A stretch of DNA of 31,253 nucleotides from UPXZ01 sp964345395 (lineage in GTDB: Bacteria > Bacteroidota > Bacteroidia > Bacteroidales > Paludibacteraceae). The notes under the pieces are model-generated. The model was not told the origin of the DNA and searched no databases. It saw only the letters and a list, made by a program, of their open reading frames with translations. Positions 8,186 to 15,598 of the stretch are shown here, in pieces. The first letter of the stretch is position 1. Every line of letters begins with the position of its first letter. The DNA lies in contig CAYFRA010000012.1 of assembly GCA_964345395.1 (NCBI GenBank), positions 1 through 31,253 on the forward strand. The letters run 5' to 3'. The translations under genes and the position numbers were made by a program.

Positions 8186-8222
8186 TTATATTTCAACGTT
8201 CAATTTGGATGTTGAAATATAA
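8186..8222 (+). promoter_or_regulatory. Perfect 12-bp inverted repeat upstream of the reductase gene
   Basis: TTATATTTCAAC (8186-8197) and its exact complement GTTGAAATATAA (8211-8222) are separated by 13 bases. Wobble pairs allow the stem to extend further inward. It ends 29 bases before the ATG at 8252 and lacks a following T tract. It is therefore more like an operator or leader hairpin than a terminator. Confidence 0.6.
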
Positions 8223-8251
8223 AGAAATTCAAATAAACTGTTTTTATAAAT

Positions 8252-8824
8252 ATGGAAAGAAAAAAATTGATAGCTTTTGCAGGAAGCAATAGCGCAAAGT
8301 CAATCAACAAAATATTTTTACAATTTGTGTTAGAAAAATTTGAGGAGTATGAGATAGAGGTTTTAGATATCAATGATTATCAAATGCCCATTTATTCAGA
8401 AGATATAGAGCGAGAGATAGGTGTACCTCAAGAGGCAATCACTTTTAGAAACAAAATGCATAGTGCTGACGCTATCGTTGTTTCACTTGCTGAGCATAAT
8501 GCTTACATTACTGTGGCAATGAAAAATATCTTGGATTGGGGGAGCAAAATAGATAAATCGATGGAGATATTTGGAGGAAAACCAATGTTGCTGATGAGCG
8601 TATCTACTGGTCGTGGTGCTGCCAAAATGGCTTTAGAGGCAATGAAGCTTTTGGTTGAAAAGAGATATCAAGCTGAAGTTGTAGAGACGTTTTCATTGCC
8701 ATCTTATAAGCATGTGTTCCTTGAAAACACCATTATCGATGACTTATTGAAAGAAGAGCTTGAAGAAAAAGTCGATCATTTCAAAAAGGTGCTAAAATCA
8801 GAAAAGATACTTGTTGAAGAATAG
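8252..8824 (+). CDS. NADPH-dependent FMN reductase family protein
   Basis: A flavodoxin-fold oxidoreductase of 190 residues. It begins with the FMN phosphate-binding loop AGSNSAKSIN (about residues 10-19), followed by LDINDYQMPIYSEDIE and the conserved VVSLAEHNAYITVAMKNILDW, the region that stacks on the flavin in this family. Such enzymes reduce FMN, quinones, azo compounds or chromate; the physiological substrate here is unknown. It is a single gene with a hairpin upstream (8186-8222) and a terminator downstream. The family call is firm, the substrate is not. Confidence 0.9.
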   Translation: MERKKLIAFAGSNSAKSINKIFLQFVLEKFEEYEIEVLDINDYQMPIYSEDIEREIGVPQEAITFRNKMHSADAIVVSLAEHNAYITVAMKNILDWGSKIDKSMEIFGGKPMLLMSVSTGRGAAKMALEAMKLLVEKRYQAEVVETFSLPSYKHVFLENTIIDDLLKEELEEKVDHFKKVLKSEKILVEE

Positions 8825-8848
8825 CTTGCATTCTCGCGAAAGTTTATA

Positions 8849-8888
8849 AAAAAAGGATATGCCTCAACTGAGAACATATCCTTTTTCC
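8849..8888. terminator. Bidirectional terminator between the reductase gene and the kor operon
   Basis: AAAAAGGATATG and CATATCCTTTTT form a near-perfect stem with A tracts on one side and T tracts on the other. It lies between two convergent transcription units, just after the reductase stop and before the korC stop (8920). Confidence 0.88.
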
Positions 8889-8919
8889 TTTCTATAATTA
8901 GCCAGCTATTGCTAAGTAT

Positions 8920-9471
8920 TTATTCTACTTCAAACTTTTCTATCAGTTCCATCCCTTTTTTTATTGATTCTTCATTGAGTGGAATCAAGTGATGGTGACG
9001 TTCAGGAAGAGATTTTTCCAAACCTTTGATCACATTTTCTAACTCTACAACAGGACGAATTTTAAGCATACCACCCAAAATAATCATATTGAGCGTGCGC
9101 ACCATATCGTTTCTGTAAGCATAATCAGTAGCATCTACTTTGTAGATATTGATATCTTTACGAGTAGGAAATTTTTTGAAACCATTGCTATCAAAAATCA
9201 ATGTGCCACCTTTTTTTACCCTGCTCTCAAATTTGTCTAACGAGGGCTGATTCAACACGATCACTGTGTCGTACTGATTGAGAATAGGTGAGCTAATTTG
9301 ATCGTCACTTAAAATTACAGTTACGTTAGCAGTACCGCCACGTTGTTCTGGTCCGTATGATGGAAACCAAGTAACCTCTTTGTCTTGCATCAATCCTGAG
9401 TAAACCAAAATTTTACCCATTGATAAAACGCCTTGTCCACCAAAACCGGATATTAAAATTTCTTCTTTCAT
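8920..9471 (-). CDS. korC: 2-oxoacid:ferredoxin oxidoreductase, gamma subunit
   Basis: Gamma subunit (PF01558 type) of a CoA-acylating 2-oxoacid:ferredoxin oxidoreductase. The protein starts MKEEILISGFGGQGVLSMGK, the typical GxGGQGv signature, and contains SYGPEQRGGTANVTVI. I place the start at ATG 9469-9471 (183 residues). A longer frame opens at 9501 but overlaps the korB end and adds a non-conserved basic stretch. It is last in the operon, 19 bases after korB. With its neighbours it would oxidise a 2-oxoacid (2-oxoglutarate or a branched-chain keto acid) and reduce ferredoxin. Confidence 0.9.
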   Translation of the reverse strand: MKEEILISGFGGQGVLSMGKILVYSGLMQDKEVTWFPSYGPEQRGGTANVTVILSDDQISSPILNQYDTVIVLNQPSLDKFESRVKKGGTLIFDSNGFKKFPTRKDINIYKVDATDYAYRNDMVRTLNMIILGGMLKIRPVVELENVIKGLEKSLPERHHHLIPLNEESIKKGMELIEKFEVE

Positions 9472-9490
9472 ATTATTTCGTACTCTTTTT

Positions 9491-10255
9491 TTACTGTTCA
9501 ACTTTTTTCAAATCTCCTAATGGATATGCAGGAAACATATTTTCTACCATCCAATCATTTGATCCTTCTGGTGTCATCTTCCATCCAGAGTTACAAGTAG
9601 AAACCACTTCAATAACAGAAGTTCCTTTTTTATTCAATGTGTTTTCAAAAGCAATTTTTAATGCTCTTTTCGTTTTTCTTACACTACCTACCGTATGTAC
9701 ACTTTGGCGAGTTACATAGCACGTGCCAGGTAATTTTACCAACAAATCAGTAATGTTAAGTGGGTGACCATTCAATGCGACATCGCGTCCTTGAGGTGAT
9801 GTTGCAGTTTTCATATCAATAAGTGTAGTAGGAGCCATTTGACCACCAGTCATACCATAAATACCGTTGTTGATAAATACAATAGTCATATTTTCTCCAC
9901 GATTGCAAGCGTGAATGGTTTCAGCAGTACCTATAGCAGCCAAGTCGCCATCTCCTTGATATGTGAATATCATTCTATCAGGCATCAAGCGGTTGAGTGC
10001 CGTAGCAAGTGCGGGTGCTCGTCCGTGTGCAGCTTCTTGCCAGTCGATATCGATATAATTGTAAGCAAATACAGCACAACCTACTGGAGCAACACCGATT
10101 GCTTTTTCAGCTAAATCCATCTCTTCGAGAACTTCGGCGATTAGTTTGTGCACAACTCCATGGCTACATCCTGGGCAGTAGTGCATAGGTGTGTCATTTA
10201 AGAGCTTTGGTTTTTCGTAAACCAGATTTTTGGGATCTATTATTTGAGTTGACAT
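9491..10255 (-). CDS. korB: 2-oxoacid:ferredoxin oxidoreductase, beta subunit (TPP-binding)
   Basis: Thiamine-pyrophosphate-binding subunit, 254 residues. YCPGCSHG near residue 27 is the conserved Cys-containing entry motif. The TPP/Mg motif begins QGDGDLAAIG and ends IVFINNGIYGMTGGQ. ATSPQGRD follows. The four-gene order korD-A-B-C, with a separate small ferredoxin subunit, fits Kor or Vor type enzymes rather than pyruvate:ferredoxin oxidoreductase fusions. 2-oxoglutarate and 3-methyl-2-oxobutanoate cannot be separated by eye. It lies 53 bases after korA. Confidence 0.92.
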   Translation of the reverse strand: MSTQIIDPKNLVYEKPKLLNDTPMHYCPGCSHGVVHKLIAEVLEEMDLAEKAIGVAPVGCAVFAYNYIDIDWQEAAHGRAPALATALNRLMPDRMIFTYQGDGDLAAIGTAETIHACNRGENMTIVFINNGIYGMTGGQMAPTTLIDMKTATSPQGRDVALNGHPLNITDLLVKLPGTCYVTRQSVHTVGSVRKTKRALKIAFENTLNKKGTSVIEVVSTCNSGWKMTPEGSNDWMVENMFPAYPLGDLKKVEQ

Positions 10256-10308
10256 ATTTTAAAATTTTAAGATTATTGATAATAACTTACTCATTGTTTT
10301 GAGCGTAG

Positions 10309-11397
10309 TTATTTAATTATTTTTTCTTTTAAGGCATCAAGTATCTCGTCTGGAGAGAATACGATACCACCCATTCGGCCATAGTGCTCAACAGGCACGC
10401 TGCTGCAGGCTGCTGCCAATCTAACGTCATCAACCATTTGTCCGGCGTTTAGCTCGATTGTTAGAATACCTTTCACTTGTTTTGAAAGTTCTCTGATTCT
10501 CTCTGTTGGGAATGGATATAGGGTAATAGCACGCAACAATCCAACTTTAATACCTTGTTCACGAGCCATTTCAGCTGCTTTTAGTCCGATACGTGCACTG
10601 ATACCAAATCCAACGATTAAGTATTCAGCATCATCACACATTATCTCTTCAAAACGAACTTCGTTAGCTTCAATTTCTCTATATTTAGCTTGTAATCTCA
10701 AGTTGATTTTTTCCATCACCTCCGATTGTAATTCAAGCGATGTGATGATGTTTGGAGCTCTATCTTCTGTTCTACCATAAGTAGCCCAAGGATTAATTTG
10801 TTTGATCTCTTCCTCTGTCCATCTTGGGCGATAAGGAGGTAAAACCACTTTCTCCATCATTTGACCAACTACACCATCAGCCAAAACTACTGACATAATG
10901 CGATATTTGAAAGCCAAATCAAAAGCCAAAACTGTAAAGTCGGCCATCTCTTGAACGGTAGCAGGAGCTAATGTCAACACCTTATAATCACCGTGTCCGC
11001 CTCCTTTTACAATTTGATAATAGTCAGCCTGACTGGGTTGGATGGTACCTAAGCCTGGTCCGCCACGCATAACATCTACTACAACGCAAGGCAATTCAGC
11101 CCCTGCGATATATGAAAAACCTTCTAACATCAAGCTGACACCAGGACTCGATGACGATGTCATCACTCTTTTTCCAGCACCAGCACCACCATATACCATA
11201 TTGATAGATGACGTTTCACTTTCAGCCTGTAATACAACCATACCTGTGGTTTCCCAAGGTTTTAGATCCATCAAGGTCTCCATAATTTCCGATTGAGGTG
11301 TAATGGGATATCCAAAATATCCATCACAACCAGCTCGAACTGCGGCATGAGCAATGGCTTCATTACCTTTCATTAATAATACTTCTTCTTGTTTCAT
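10309..11397 (-). CDS. korA: 2-oxoacid:ferredoxin oxidoreductase, alpha subunit (Kor/Vor type)
   Basis: Pyrimidine-binding domain subunit, 362 residues. Near the start is GNEAIAHAAVRAGCDGYFGYPITPQSE, containing the invariant YPITP motif of 2-oxoacid:ferredoxin oxidoreductases. AESETSSINMVYGGAGAGKRVMTSSSSPG follows, then a C-terminal transketolase-C-like domain. Relatives are often annotated VorB (3-methyl-2-oxobutanoate dehydrogenase subunit), so the substrate assignment is open. It is the second gene of the operon, 91 bases after korD. Confidence 0.92.
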   Translation of the reverse strand: MKQEEVLLMKGNEAIAHAAVRAGCDGYFGYPITPQSEIMETLMDLKPWETTGMVVLQAESETSSINMVYGGAGAGKRVMTSSSSPGVSLMLEGFSYIAGAELPCVVVDVMRGGPGLGTIQPSQADYYQIVKGGGHGDYKVLTLAPATVQEMADFTVLAFDLAFKYRIMSVVLADGVVGQMMEKVVLPPYRPRWTEEEIKQINPWATYGRTEDRAPNIITSLELQSEVMEKINLRLQAKYREIEANEVRFEEIMCDDAEYLIVGFGISARIGLKAAEMAREQGIKVGLLRAITLYPFPTERIRELSKQVKGILTIELNAGQMVDDVRLAAACSSVPVEHYGRMGGIVFSPDEILDALKEKIIK

Positions 11398-11488
11398 AGT
11401 TTTATAAACTTCAATCTCTTAGGATTTTCTAATAATTTTAATTTTTCTTTTTCTAAAATGTGTCTAAAATAAAAACTGCTTTTTTATT

Positions 11489-11716
11489 TTAGTCTACTCG
11501 AATTCTATATACAGTTATACAAGCATCTGGGCATACCAATGCACAAGACATACAACCCGTACAGGCGTCAGGATACTCCATGTATGAGTAGTTGTAACCT
11601 TTAGAATTAGCTTCTTTGTTGAGTAATAATACGTCTTGTGGGCAAGACACAACACATAAATTACATCCTTTGCAACGTTCGGTGTTTACAATAATTGCAC
11701 CTTTAAGTTTTGCCAT
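11489..11716 (-). CDS. korD: 2-oxoacid:ferredoxin oxidoreductase, delta subunit (2 x 4Fe-4S ferredoxin)
   Basis: A 75-residue dicluster ferredoxin. The first cluster motif is C15-x2-C18-x2-C21-x3-C25-P and the second C52-x2-C55-x2-C58-x3-C62-P. Both are complete, so two [4Fe-4S] clusters are expected. It is the first gene of the oxidoreductase operon and would carry electrons from the TPP site to soluble ferredoxin. I see no clear TAnnTTTG element in the 53 bases between it and the hydrolase gene, so it may be read from the hydrolase promoter. Confidence 0.93.
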   Translation of the reverse strand: MAKLKGAIIVNTERCKGCNLCVVSCPQDVLLLNKEANSKGYNYSYMEYPDACTGCMSCALVCPDACITVYRIRVD

Positions 11717-11769
11717 AGTAAATTGATTTTATATTATTTAAGTTATGTATTTATGAAAATTCTACTTTG

Positions 11770-12537
11770 TTATTTGTGTTGATAAAAGAGCCACCCCAAA
11801 TAATCAGGATATGCAAATGCGGGTGTCCAGCTGTCGTGCCCAACGCCTGGAAACTCAATATATTCCACTCTTTGTGAGCCACGTGCCTTCAGTTCGATAA
11901 ATGCATTTCTTGAAAATTCACAGGAAACAACCTCATCCATTGAGCCGTGAAACATGCGTATAGGCATTTTCTTGAGTTTTTTCAATCGAGCAGGTTCAAC
12001 CGCCCCACAAATAGGAATTGCTGCTGCAAAATATTTGGGATAACGTACAATTAAATCAAATGTACCCATTCCACCCATCGAAAGACCCATGATATATATT
12101 CTGTTTTTATCAACCCCTTCATCATTTTTATAGGAATCTAATAGTTTTTTTGTCAAATATAATGGTTTTGTTATTGTTGGGTTTTTGGGTAGTACCAATC
12201 CTTCATTTACAGACCTGTCAATCTCTACCCAATAACTATCTTCAGGACATTGTGGGAAAATGACAATTGCGGGATAGTTTTTACGGTTCTCTTCATTTGT
12301 AAATTGAGTCGATCCGTGTGTCAGTTGTGATACATTGTCACTCCCTTTTTCGCCAGCACCATGCAGAAATAAAACCAAAGGATATTTTTTGTTCGCTTCG
12401 TAATTGTCAGGAAACAATACTTGATAACGGAGCGTATCGCCTTTGAAAATAAATTCTTTTTTCTGAAATTCCCCTTTTTGAGCCAAAATGGAGAAAGTCA
12501 ACAAAAGAAGTGTTATTGAACAAAGTATTTTTCTCAT
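11770..12537 (-). CDS. Secreted alpha/beta hydrolase (prolyl-oligopeptidase/esterase-like)
   Basis: A 255-residue protein with a signal peptide (MRKILCSITLLLLTFSILAQ), so exported. The serine-hydrolase elements are LFLHGAGEKG (oxyanion side), the nucleophile elbow GLSMGGMG with Ser153, Asp201 in HGSMDEVV and His234 in GVGHDSW. The dienelactone-hydrolase-like fold resembles the esterase/phospholipase group often attached to carbohydrate-utilisation genes, and the substrate is unknown. The frame is open to an ATG at 12582. The -7 element at 12596-12603 would leave only a few bases of leader for that start, and it puts residues before the signal peptide. The ATG at 12537 is therefore preferred. 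It lies 53 bases upstream of korD. Confidence 0.88.
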   Translation of the reverse strand: MRKILCSITLLLLTFSILAQKGEFQKKEFIFKGDTLRYQVLFPDNYEANKKYPLVLFLHGAGEKGSDNVSQLTHGSTQFTNEENRKNYPAIVIFPQCPEDSYWVEIDRSVNEGLVLPKNPTITKPLYLTKKLLDSYKNDEGVDKNRIYIMGLSMGGMGTFDLIVRYPKYFAAAIPICGAVEPARLKKLKKMPIRMFHGSMDEVVSCEFSRNAFIELKARGSQRVEYIEFPGVGHDSWTPAFAYPDYLGWLFYQHK

Positions 12538-12595
12538 GGTTACGATTTGTAATTGTTTGAAAATGCATCGATTGTTTTTCAATAAATGCCAATTT

Positions 12596-12603
12596 CAAAG
12601 CTA
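12596..12603 (-). promoter_or_regulatory. Putative -7 element of the hydrolase gene
   Basis: On the minus strand TAGCTTTG matches TAnnTTTG, 58 bases upstream of the preferred ATG. No good -33 box is seen at the usual spacing. Confidence 0.5.
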
Positions 12604-12698
12604 TTTCTTTTTAATCTGTTTTTTATGGTGCAATTAAGTTTTGATTTATAAAAATGCCACTTTTTATCAACTCAACATATAGAATAAATCACTTCAAA

Positions 12699-12717
12699 TA
12701 TAGATATAATATCTATA
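12699..12717. promoter_or_regulatory. 19-bp AT-rich palindrome
   Basis: TATAGATAT and ATATCTATA flank a single central A, a perfect odd palindrome in the divergent intergenic region. It could be a regulator site or chance in AT-rich DNA. Confidence 0.35.
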
Positions 12718-12961
12718 ATGACCATAAGTTTTCTGAAAATATTTGCATTTTTTCAATATACATTGTAGATTATTAAATCTTTCAATTGGTGCTACAACTG
12801 TTAGTTTTGTTATATCAGCTTACAATTCGTAACTTGCGTTTTATGTTATAATAATAGCACATATATGCTTTGTTTGTGCAGTAAAAGGAGTGGTTAATTG
12901 TTAATAAGCTATCATTTTAAAAAATAATAGGCACTTATTATTATTAAACGATATTTATTAT

Positions 12962-12969
12962 TATTTTTG
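12962..12969 (+). promoter_or_regulatory. Putative -7 element of the acyltransferase gene
   Basis: TATTTTTG matches TAnnTTTG 35 bases before the ATG at 13005. It also supports that ATG over the TTG at 12987, which would leave only about 10 bases of leader. Confidence 0.55.
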
Positions 12970-13004
12970 TTCAAATAAACTCTAATTTGAAGTATATTGT
13001 AGAT

Positions 13005-14081
13005 ATGAAAGAAATAATACCTCGTGTAGATAGGAGAAAATTAAAAGCGGAGTTAACGGATAAAATATTTATTCGTCCCACAAATAAAGGTGGTAATAAA
13101 ATATATATTACTGATGCACATCGTTCACCCAATATAATGAGAGAAATAGGTCGTTTACGCGAAATGTCATTTCGATCTTGGGGTGGTGGAACTGGAGAAG
13201 AAATTGATACTGATGATTTTGACTTTCTGCCCAAACCATTTAAACAACTGATTGTTTGGGACCCTGAGGAAGAAGAGATTGTGGGTGGATATCGTTTTAT
13301 TGAGGGGAGAAATGCGGAAGTGATGGAAGATGGACAACCACGTTTAGTGATGAGTAATCTTTTTACTTTCAGTCAAGAGTTCTTAGACAATTATTTAGAC
13401 CAATCCATCGAATTGGGACGTGCGTTTGTGCAACCTATATATCAAACTGCAAAAATGGGTGTAAAAAGTCTATTTGCACTCGACAATCTTTGGGATGGTT
13501 TGGGAGCGTTGGTTCATCGAGATAAACGCTCGAAATATTTTATAGGCAAGGTCAATATTTATAAAGAATATCCTAAGCTGGCTCGTGAGCTGCTGTATGA
13601 ATATATGGCTTTACATTGTCCTGACCCAGACCGGTTGGTTTACCCTAAGGTGCCCATTGAAGTAAGTGAAGAGAGTAAAAAAATAGCCAGAATAGTTTTA
13701 ACTGAAAAAACAGCAGCTGCAAACTATAAAAATCTTCAAAAAATTGTTAGAAATATTGGTACGACTGTTCCGCCGATGTTTAATGCTTATATTGGCCTGA
13801 CTGACACTTTGAAGATGTTTGGGACGATGATTGATCCAGATTTTAGTGGGACATACGAATCGGCTATTATGCTAACAATGGATGATTTGATTATTTCTAA
13901 AAAAGAGCGATATATAGAGCCCTATAAGCAATTTTTACGTCAGAAGTTAAATGAAAGACGAGCGGCTAAGCGTGCCGAAAAAATTGTAAAATATAGAAAA
14001 CAGCGTAAAGAGAAAGCCAAAAAGAGAGAGGAAAGATTAGAGAGAATGGCTGAAAGAGCAAGAAAGAAAAAAAATGATTAA
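13005..14081 (+). CDS. GNAT-fold, hemolysin-like acyltransferase (GlsB/OlsB-like)
   Basis: A 358-residue protein resembling the COG3176/hemolysin-like group of acyl-ACP-dependent N-acyltransferases, which includes enzymes making ornithine and glycine lipids. Visible features are EIGRLREMSFRSWGGGTGEEIDTDDFD, the central LIVWDPEEEEIVGGYRF strand pair, ELGRAFVQPIYQ and a SKYFIGKVNIYKEYP segment. The last ~45 residues are a highly basic Lys/Arg helix, perhaps for membrane or ACP contact. No PlsC-like domain is fused and no O-acyltransferase partner is adjacent, unlike the two-gene glycine-lipid locus known in Bacteroides. The family call is good, the exact lipid product is inference. The open frame starts at TTG 12987, but ATG 13005 is preferred. 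Confidence 0.75.
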   Translation: MKEIIPRVDRRKLKAELTDKIFIRPTNKGGNKIYITDAHRSPNIMREIGRLREMSFRSWGGGTGEEIDTDDFDFLPKPFKQLIVWDPEEEEIVGGYRFIEGRNAEVMEDGQPRLVMSNLFTFSQEFLDNYLDQSIELGRAFVQPIYQTAKMGVKSLFALDNLWDGLGALVHRDKRSKYFIGKVNIYKEYPKLARELLYEYMALHCPDPDRLVYPKVPIEVSEESKKIARIVLTEKTAAANYKNLQKIVRNIGTTVPPMFNAYIGLTDTLKMFGTMIDPDFSGTYESAIMLTMDDLIISKKERYIEPYKQFLRQKLNERRAAKRAEKIVKYRKQRKEKAKKREERLERMAERARKKKND

Positions 14082-14123
14082 ATTCTCATTGAGCACAACA
14101 GTTATCGTTGTTTTTATCAAATA

Positions 14124-14160
14124 CAAAAAGGAAGTGCAGCTCTAAAGTACTTCCTTTTTT
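14124..14160. terminator. Terminator between the convergent acyltransferase and Nudix genes
   Basis: AAAAAGGAAGT and ACTTCCTTTTT form an 11-bp stem with A and T tracts on the two sides, so it can work in both directions. Its right arm overlaps the last Nudix codons (stop at 14142). Confidence 0.82.
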
Positions 14161-14555
14161 CTTTTTTCTAAATACTCATTGAGAATAGGTATGTCAGCCT
14201 CAGCCCAATCTAATAATCGCAACTCTTTATCGCTAAACCAACGATATTCTTTGTGTTCAGTAAGTTTGATTTCTCCTGAAATATGAGTTGATAAATAGGG
14301 GATTAGCTCGATTTCAAATTTTGGATATCTATGTGTCGAGCTTCGTAACCTCTCTAATGGGTCAATTACAATATCTAATTCTTCTTTGAGCTCTCTGATT
14401 AAAGACTCTTGTTCTGTTTCGCCTCTTTCAATCTTGCCACCAGGAAACTCCCATTTCAACGGATGACTCATTTTATCACTTCTTTGTACTGCCAAAGTTC
14501 TTCCTTCTGATTGTATTATAGCACATACCACTTCTATTCTTTCCATCTGTTTCAT
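14142..14555 (-). CDS. MutT-like Nudix hydrolase
   Basis: A 137-residue Nudix protein that probably hydrolyses oxidised or non-canonical (d)NTPs. The Nudix box runs from G40 to I62: G-x5-E46, R54-E55-L-x-E58-E59. All metal-binding acidic residues are present. The late box glycine is replaced by Asp61, which is common in MutT/8-oxo-dGTPase-type members. The N-terminal VVCAIIQSEGRTLAVQRSDKMSHPLKWEFPGGK matches small MutT-type proteins. It is transcribed divergently from the ABC transporter, and the intervening 92 bases contain two palindromes. Confidence 0.9.
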   Translation of the reverse strand: MKQMERIEVVCAIIQSEGRTLAVQRSDKMSHPLKWEFPGGKIERGETEQESLIRELKEELDIVIDPLERLRSSTHRYPKFEIELIPYLSTHISGEIKLTEHKEYRWFSDKELRLLDWAEADIPILNEYLEKRKKEVL

Positions 14556-14574
14556 TATATTTCTAAACTTTAAT

Positions 14575-14611
14575 ACTCAAATTTGAGTTGTACTCTTAAA
14601 TAAAAAGAGTA
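14575..14611. promoter_or_regulatory. Two operator-like palindromes in the Nudix/ABC promoter region
   Basis: ACTCAAATTTGAGT (14575-14588) is a perfect 14-bp palindrome. Two bases later TACTCTT (14591-14597) and AAGAGTA (14605-14611) form a perfect 7-bp inverted repeat with a 7-base spacer. The second overlaps the start of the ABC operon -7 element. Both contain ACTC-type half-sites. Together they look like a regulator site controlling the transporter, and possibly also the divergent Nudix gene. Confidence 0.6.
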
Positions 14612-14617
14612 ATTTTG
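14587..14617 (+). promoter_or_regulatory. Promoter of the ABC transporter operon
   Basis: GTTG (14587-14590), 19 bases, TAATTTTG (14610-14617) fits TTTG-N19-TAnnTTTG with one mismatch. It lies 30 bases upstream of the ATG at 14648, and its elements are interleaved with the palindromes at 14575-14611. Confidence 0.65.
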
Positions 14618-14647
14618 GTTTTTATTTCAATCAATATATCAGTAACA

Positions 14648-15595
14648 ATGAAACAAAAGTATATAATTTACCTCGTTGCGGCACTAAGTTTAATCAATTT
14701 GTTTGCGTGCGACAGAGCTAAGCGTGAACAAAAAATTAAAACACTCACAATAGGGGTTATGTCTTCGATGGATTATCTACCCATTGCAGTAGCACAAGCA
14801 GCCAACTATTTTGAAGAGGAAGATATAGTTGTAAAAATAGAGAAATTTTACTCTGCCAACGATCGCGATGCAGCCCTTCAAAGTAACAACTTGGATGGTG
14901 CAATCATCGACTATACGGGTGCTGCTATCCAGCGTCAGGGTGGTATAGATCTCTATTTTGCATCGCAGTGTGATGGCACGTTTGAATTGATTGCGAGAAG
15001 CGGAATTGATATTGATGAGCATGAAAATTTTGTGGGAAAAAACTTTGCGGTTTCACGCAACACTGTGGTTGATTTTTGCACAGATATGCTATTGAATGAA
15101 AAAAATATAAAGCCCTCAGAGATTGAAAAATCGGAGATAAATAAGATACCACTTCGCTTGGAAATGTTGCGTAATGCAAAAGTTGATATGACTGTTTTAC
15201 CCGATCCGTTTGCTACAATGGCACAAGCTGATGGTAGTCAGTATGTCAATTCCCTCGAAAATATCGACTATTTTATTACGGGGATTGTGTTTATGGGAAA
15301 AACAATAGAGATCAAAGAGAATACCATTCGCTCCTTTTATAGAGCTTACAACAAGGCAGTTAGCGATTTGGCAAACAAACCTATTGAGGAGTTCTATCAG
15401 ATACTTCAATCTGAAATCGGATTTCCCGAAGATTTGCTTGCTCAAATAAAATTGCCCAAATATCAATCAGCAAGAAAACCGCGTGGTAAGGATCTGCAAG
15501 CAGCGAGTGATTGGTTGATGTTGAAAGGTTTGGTAAAAGATGATTTCGATATATTTGAGATGGCACAAACGCCCGCTTTATGGAATGGTAATTAG
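14648..15595 (+). CDS. ABC transporter substrate-binding lipoprotein (NMT1/ThiY/SsuA type)
   Basis: A 315-residue extracytoplasmic binding protein. It starts at ATG 14648 with a lipoprotein signal (MKQKYIIYLVAALSLINLFAC; lipobox LFAC, Cys21). An upstream TTG at 14615 would lie within the promoter and is rejected. The mature part has the NMT1-like fold typical of nitrate/sulfonate/pyrimidine-precursor importers: TIGVMSSMDYLPIAVAQAANYFEEE, SNNLDGAIIDYTGAAIQRQGG and KNFAVSRNTVVDF. The ligand cannot be identified. The ATPase and permease follow within a few bases, forming a complete importer. I see no riboswitch-like leader to hint at thiamine. Confidence 0.88.
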   Translation: MKQKYIIYLVAALSLINLFACDRAKREQKIKTLTIGVMSSMDYLPIAVAQAANYFEEEDIVVKIEKFYSANDRDAALQSNNLDGAIIDYTGAAIQRQGGIDLYFASQCDGTFELIARSGIDIDEHENFVGKNFAVSRNTVVDFCTDMLLNEKNIKPSEIEKSEINKIPLRLEMLRNAKVDMTVLPDPFATMAQADGSQYVNSLENIDYFITGIVFMGKTIEIKENTIRSFYRAYNKAVSDLANKPIEEFYQILQSEIGFPEDLLAQIKLPKYQSARKPRGKDLQAASDWLMLKGLVKDDFDIFEMAQTPALWNGN

Positions 15596-15598
15596 AAA

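Larger units (their letters stand above)
12538..13004. other. Divergent intergenic region between the hydrolase and the acyltransferase
   Basis: No coding region is seen in these 467 bases. It carries -7 elements for both flanking genes: TAGCTTTG on the minus strand at 12596-12603 and TATTTTTG on the plus strand at 12962-12969. It also holds a perfect 19-bp AT-rich palindrome at 12699-12717. The remainder is AT-rich with no further structure I can support. Confidence 0.55.

Noticed and set aside
9472..9501. Longer KorC overlapping korB
   Set aside because: The added residues are basic and not conserved in the family; MKEEILISGFGGQG is the usual start.
14615..14647. Longer binding protein from TTG 14615
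   Set aside because: This codon lies in the promoter -7 element and would displace the lipoprotein signal peptide, which starts cleanly at ATG 14648.
14556..14647. Thiamine (TPP) riboswitch before the NMT1-type importer
   Set aside because: The leader is only about 30 bases from the -7 element and lacks the conserved TPP aptamer segments.
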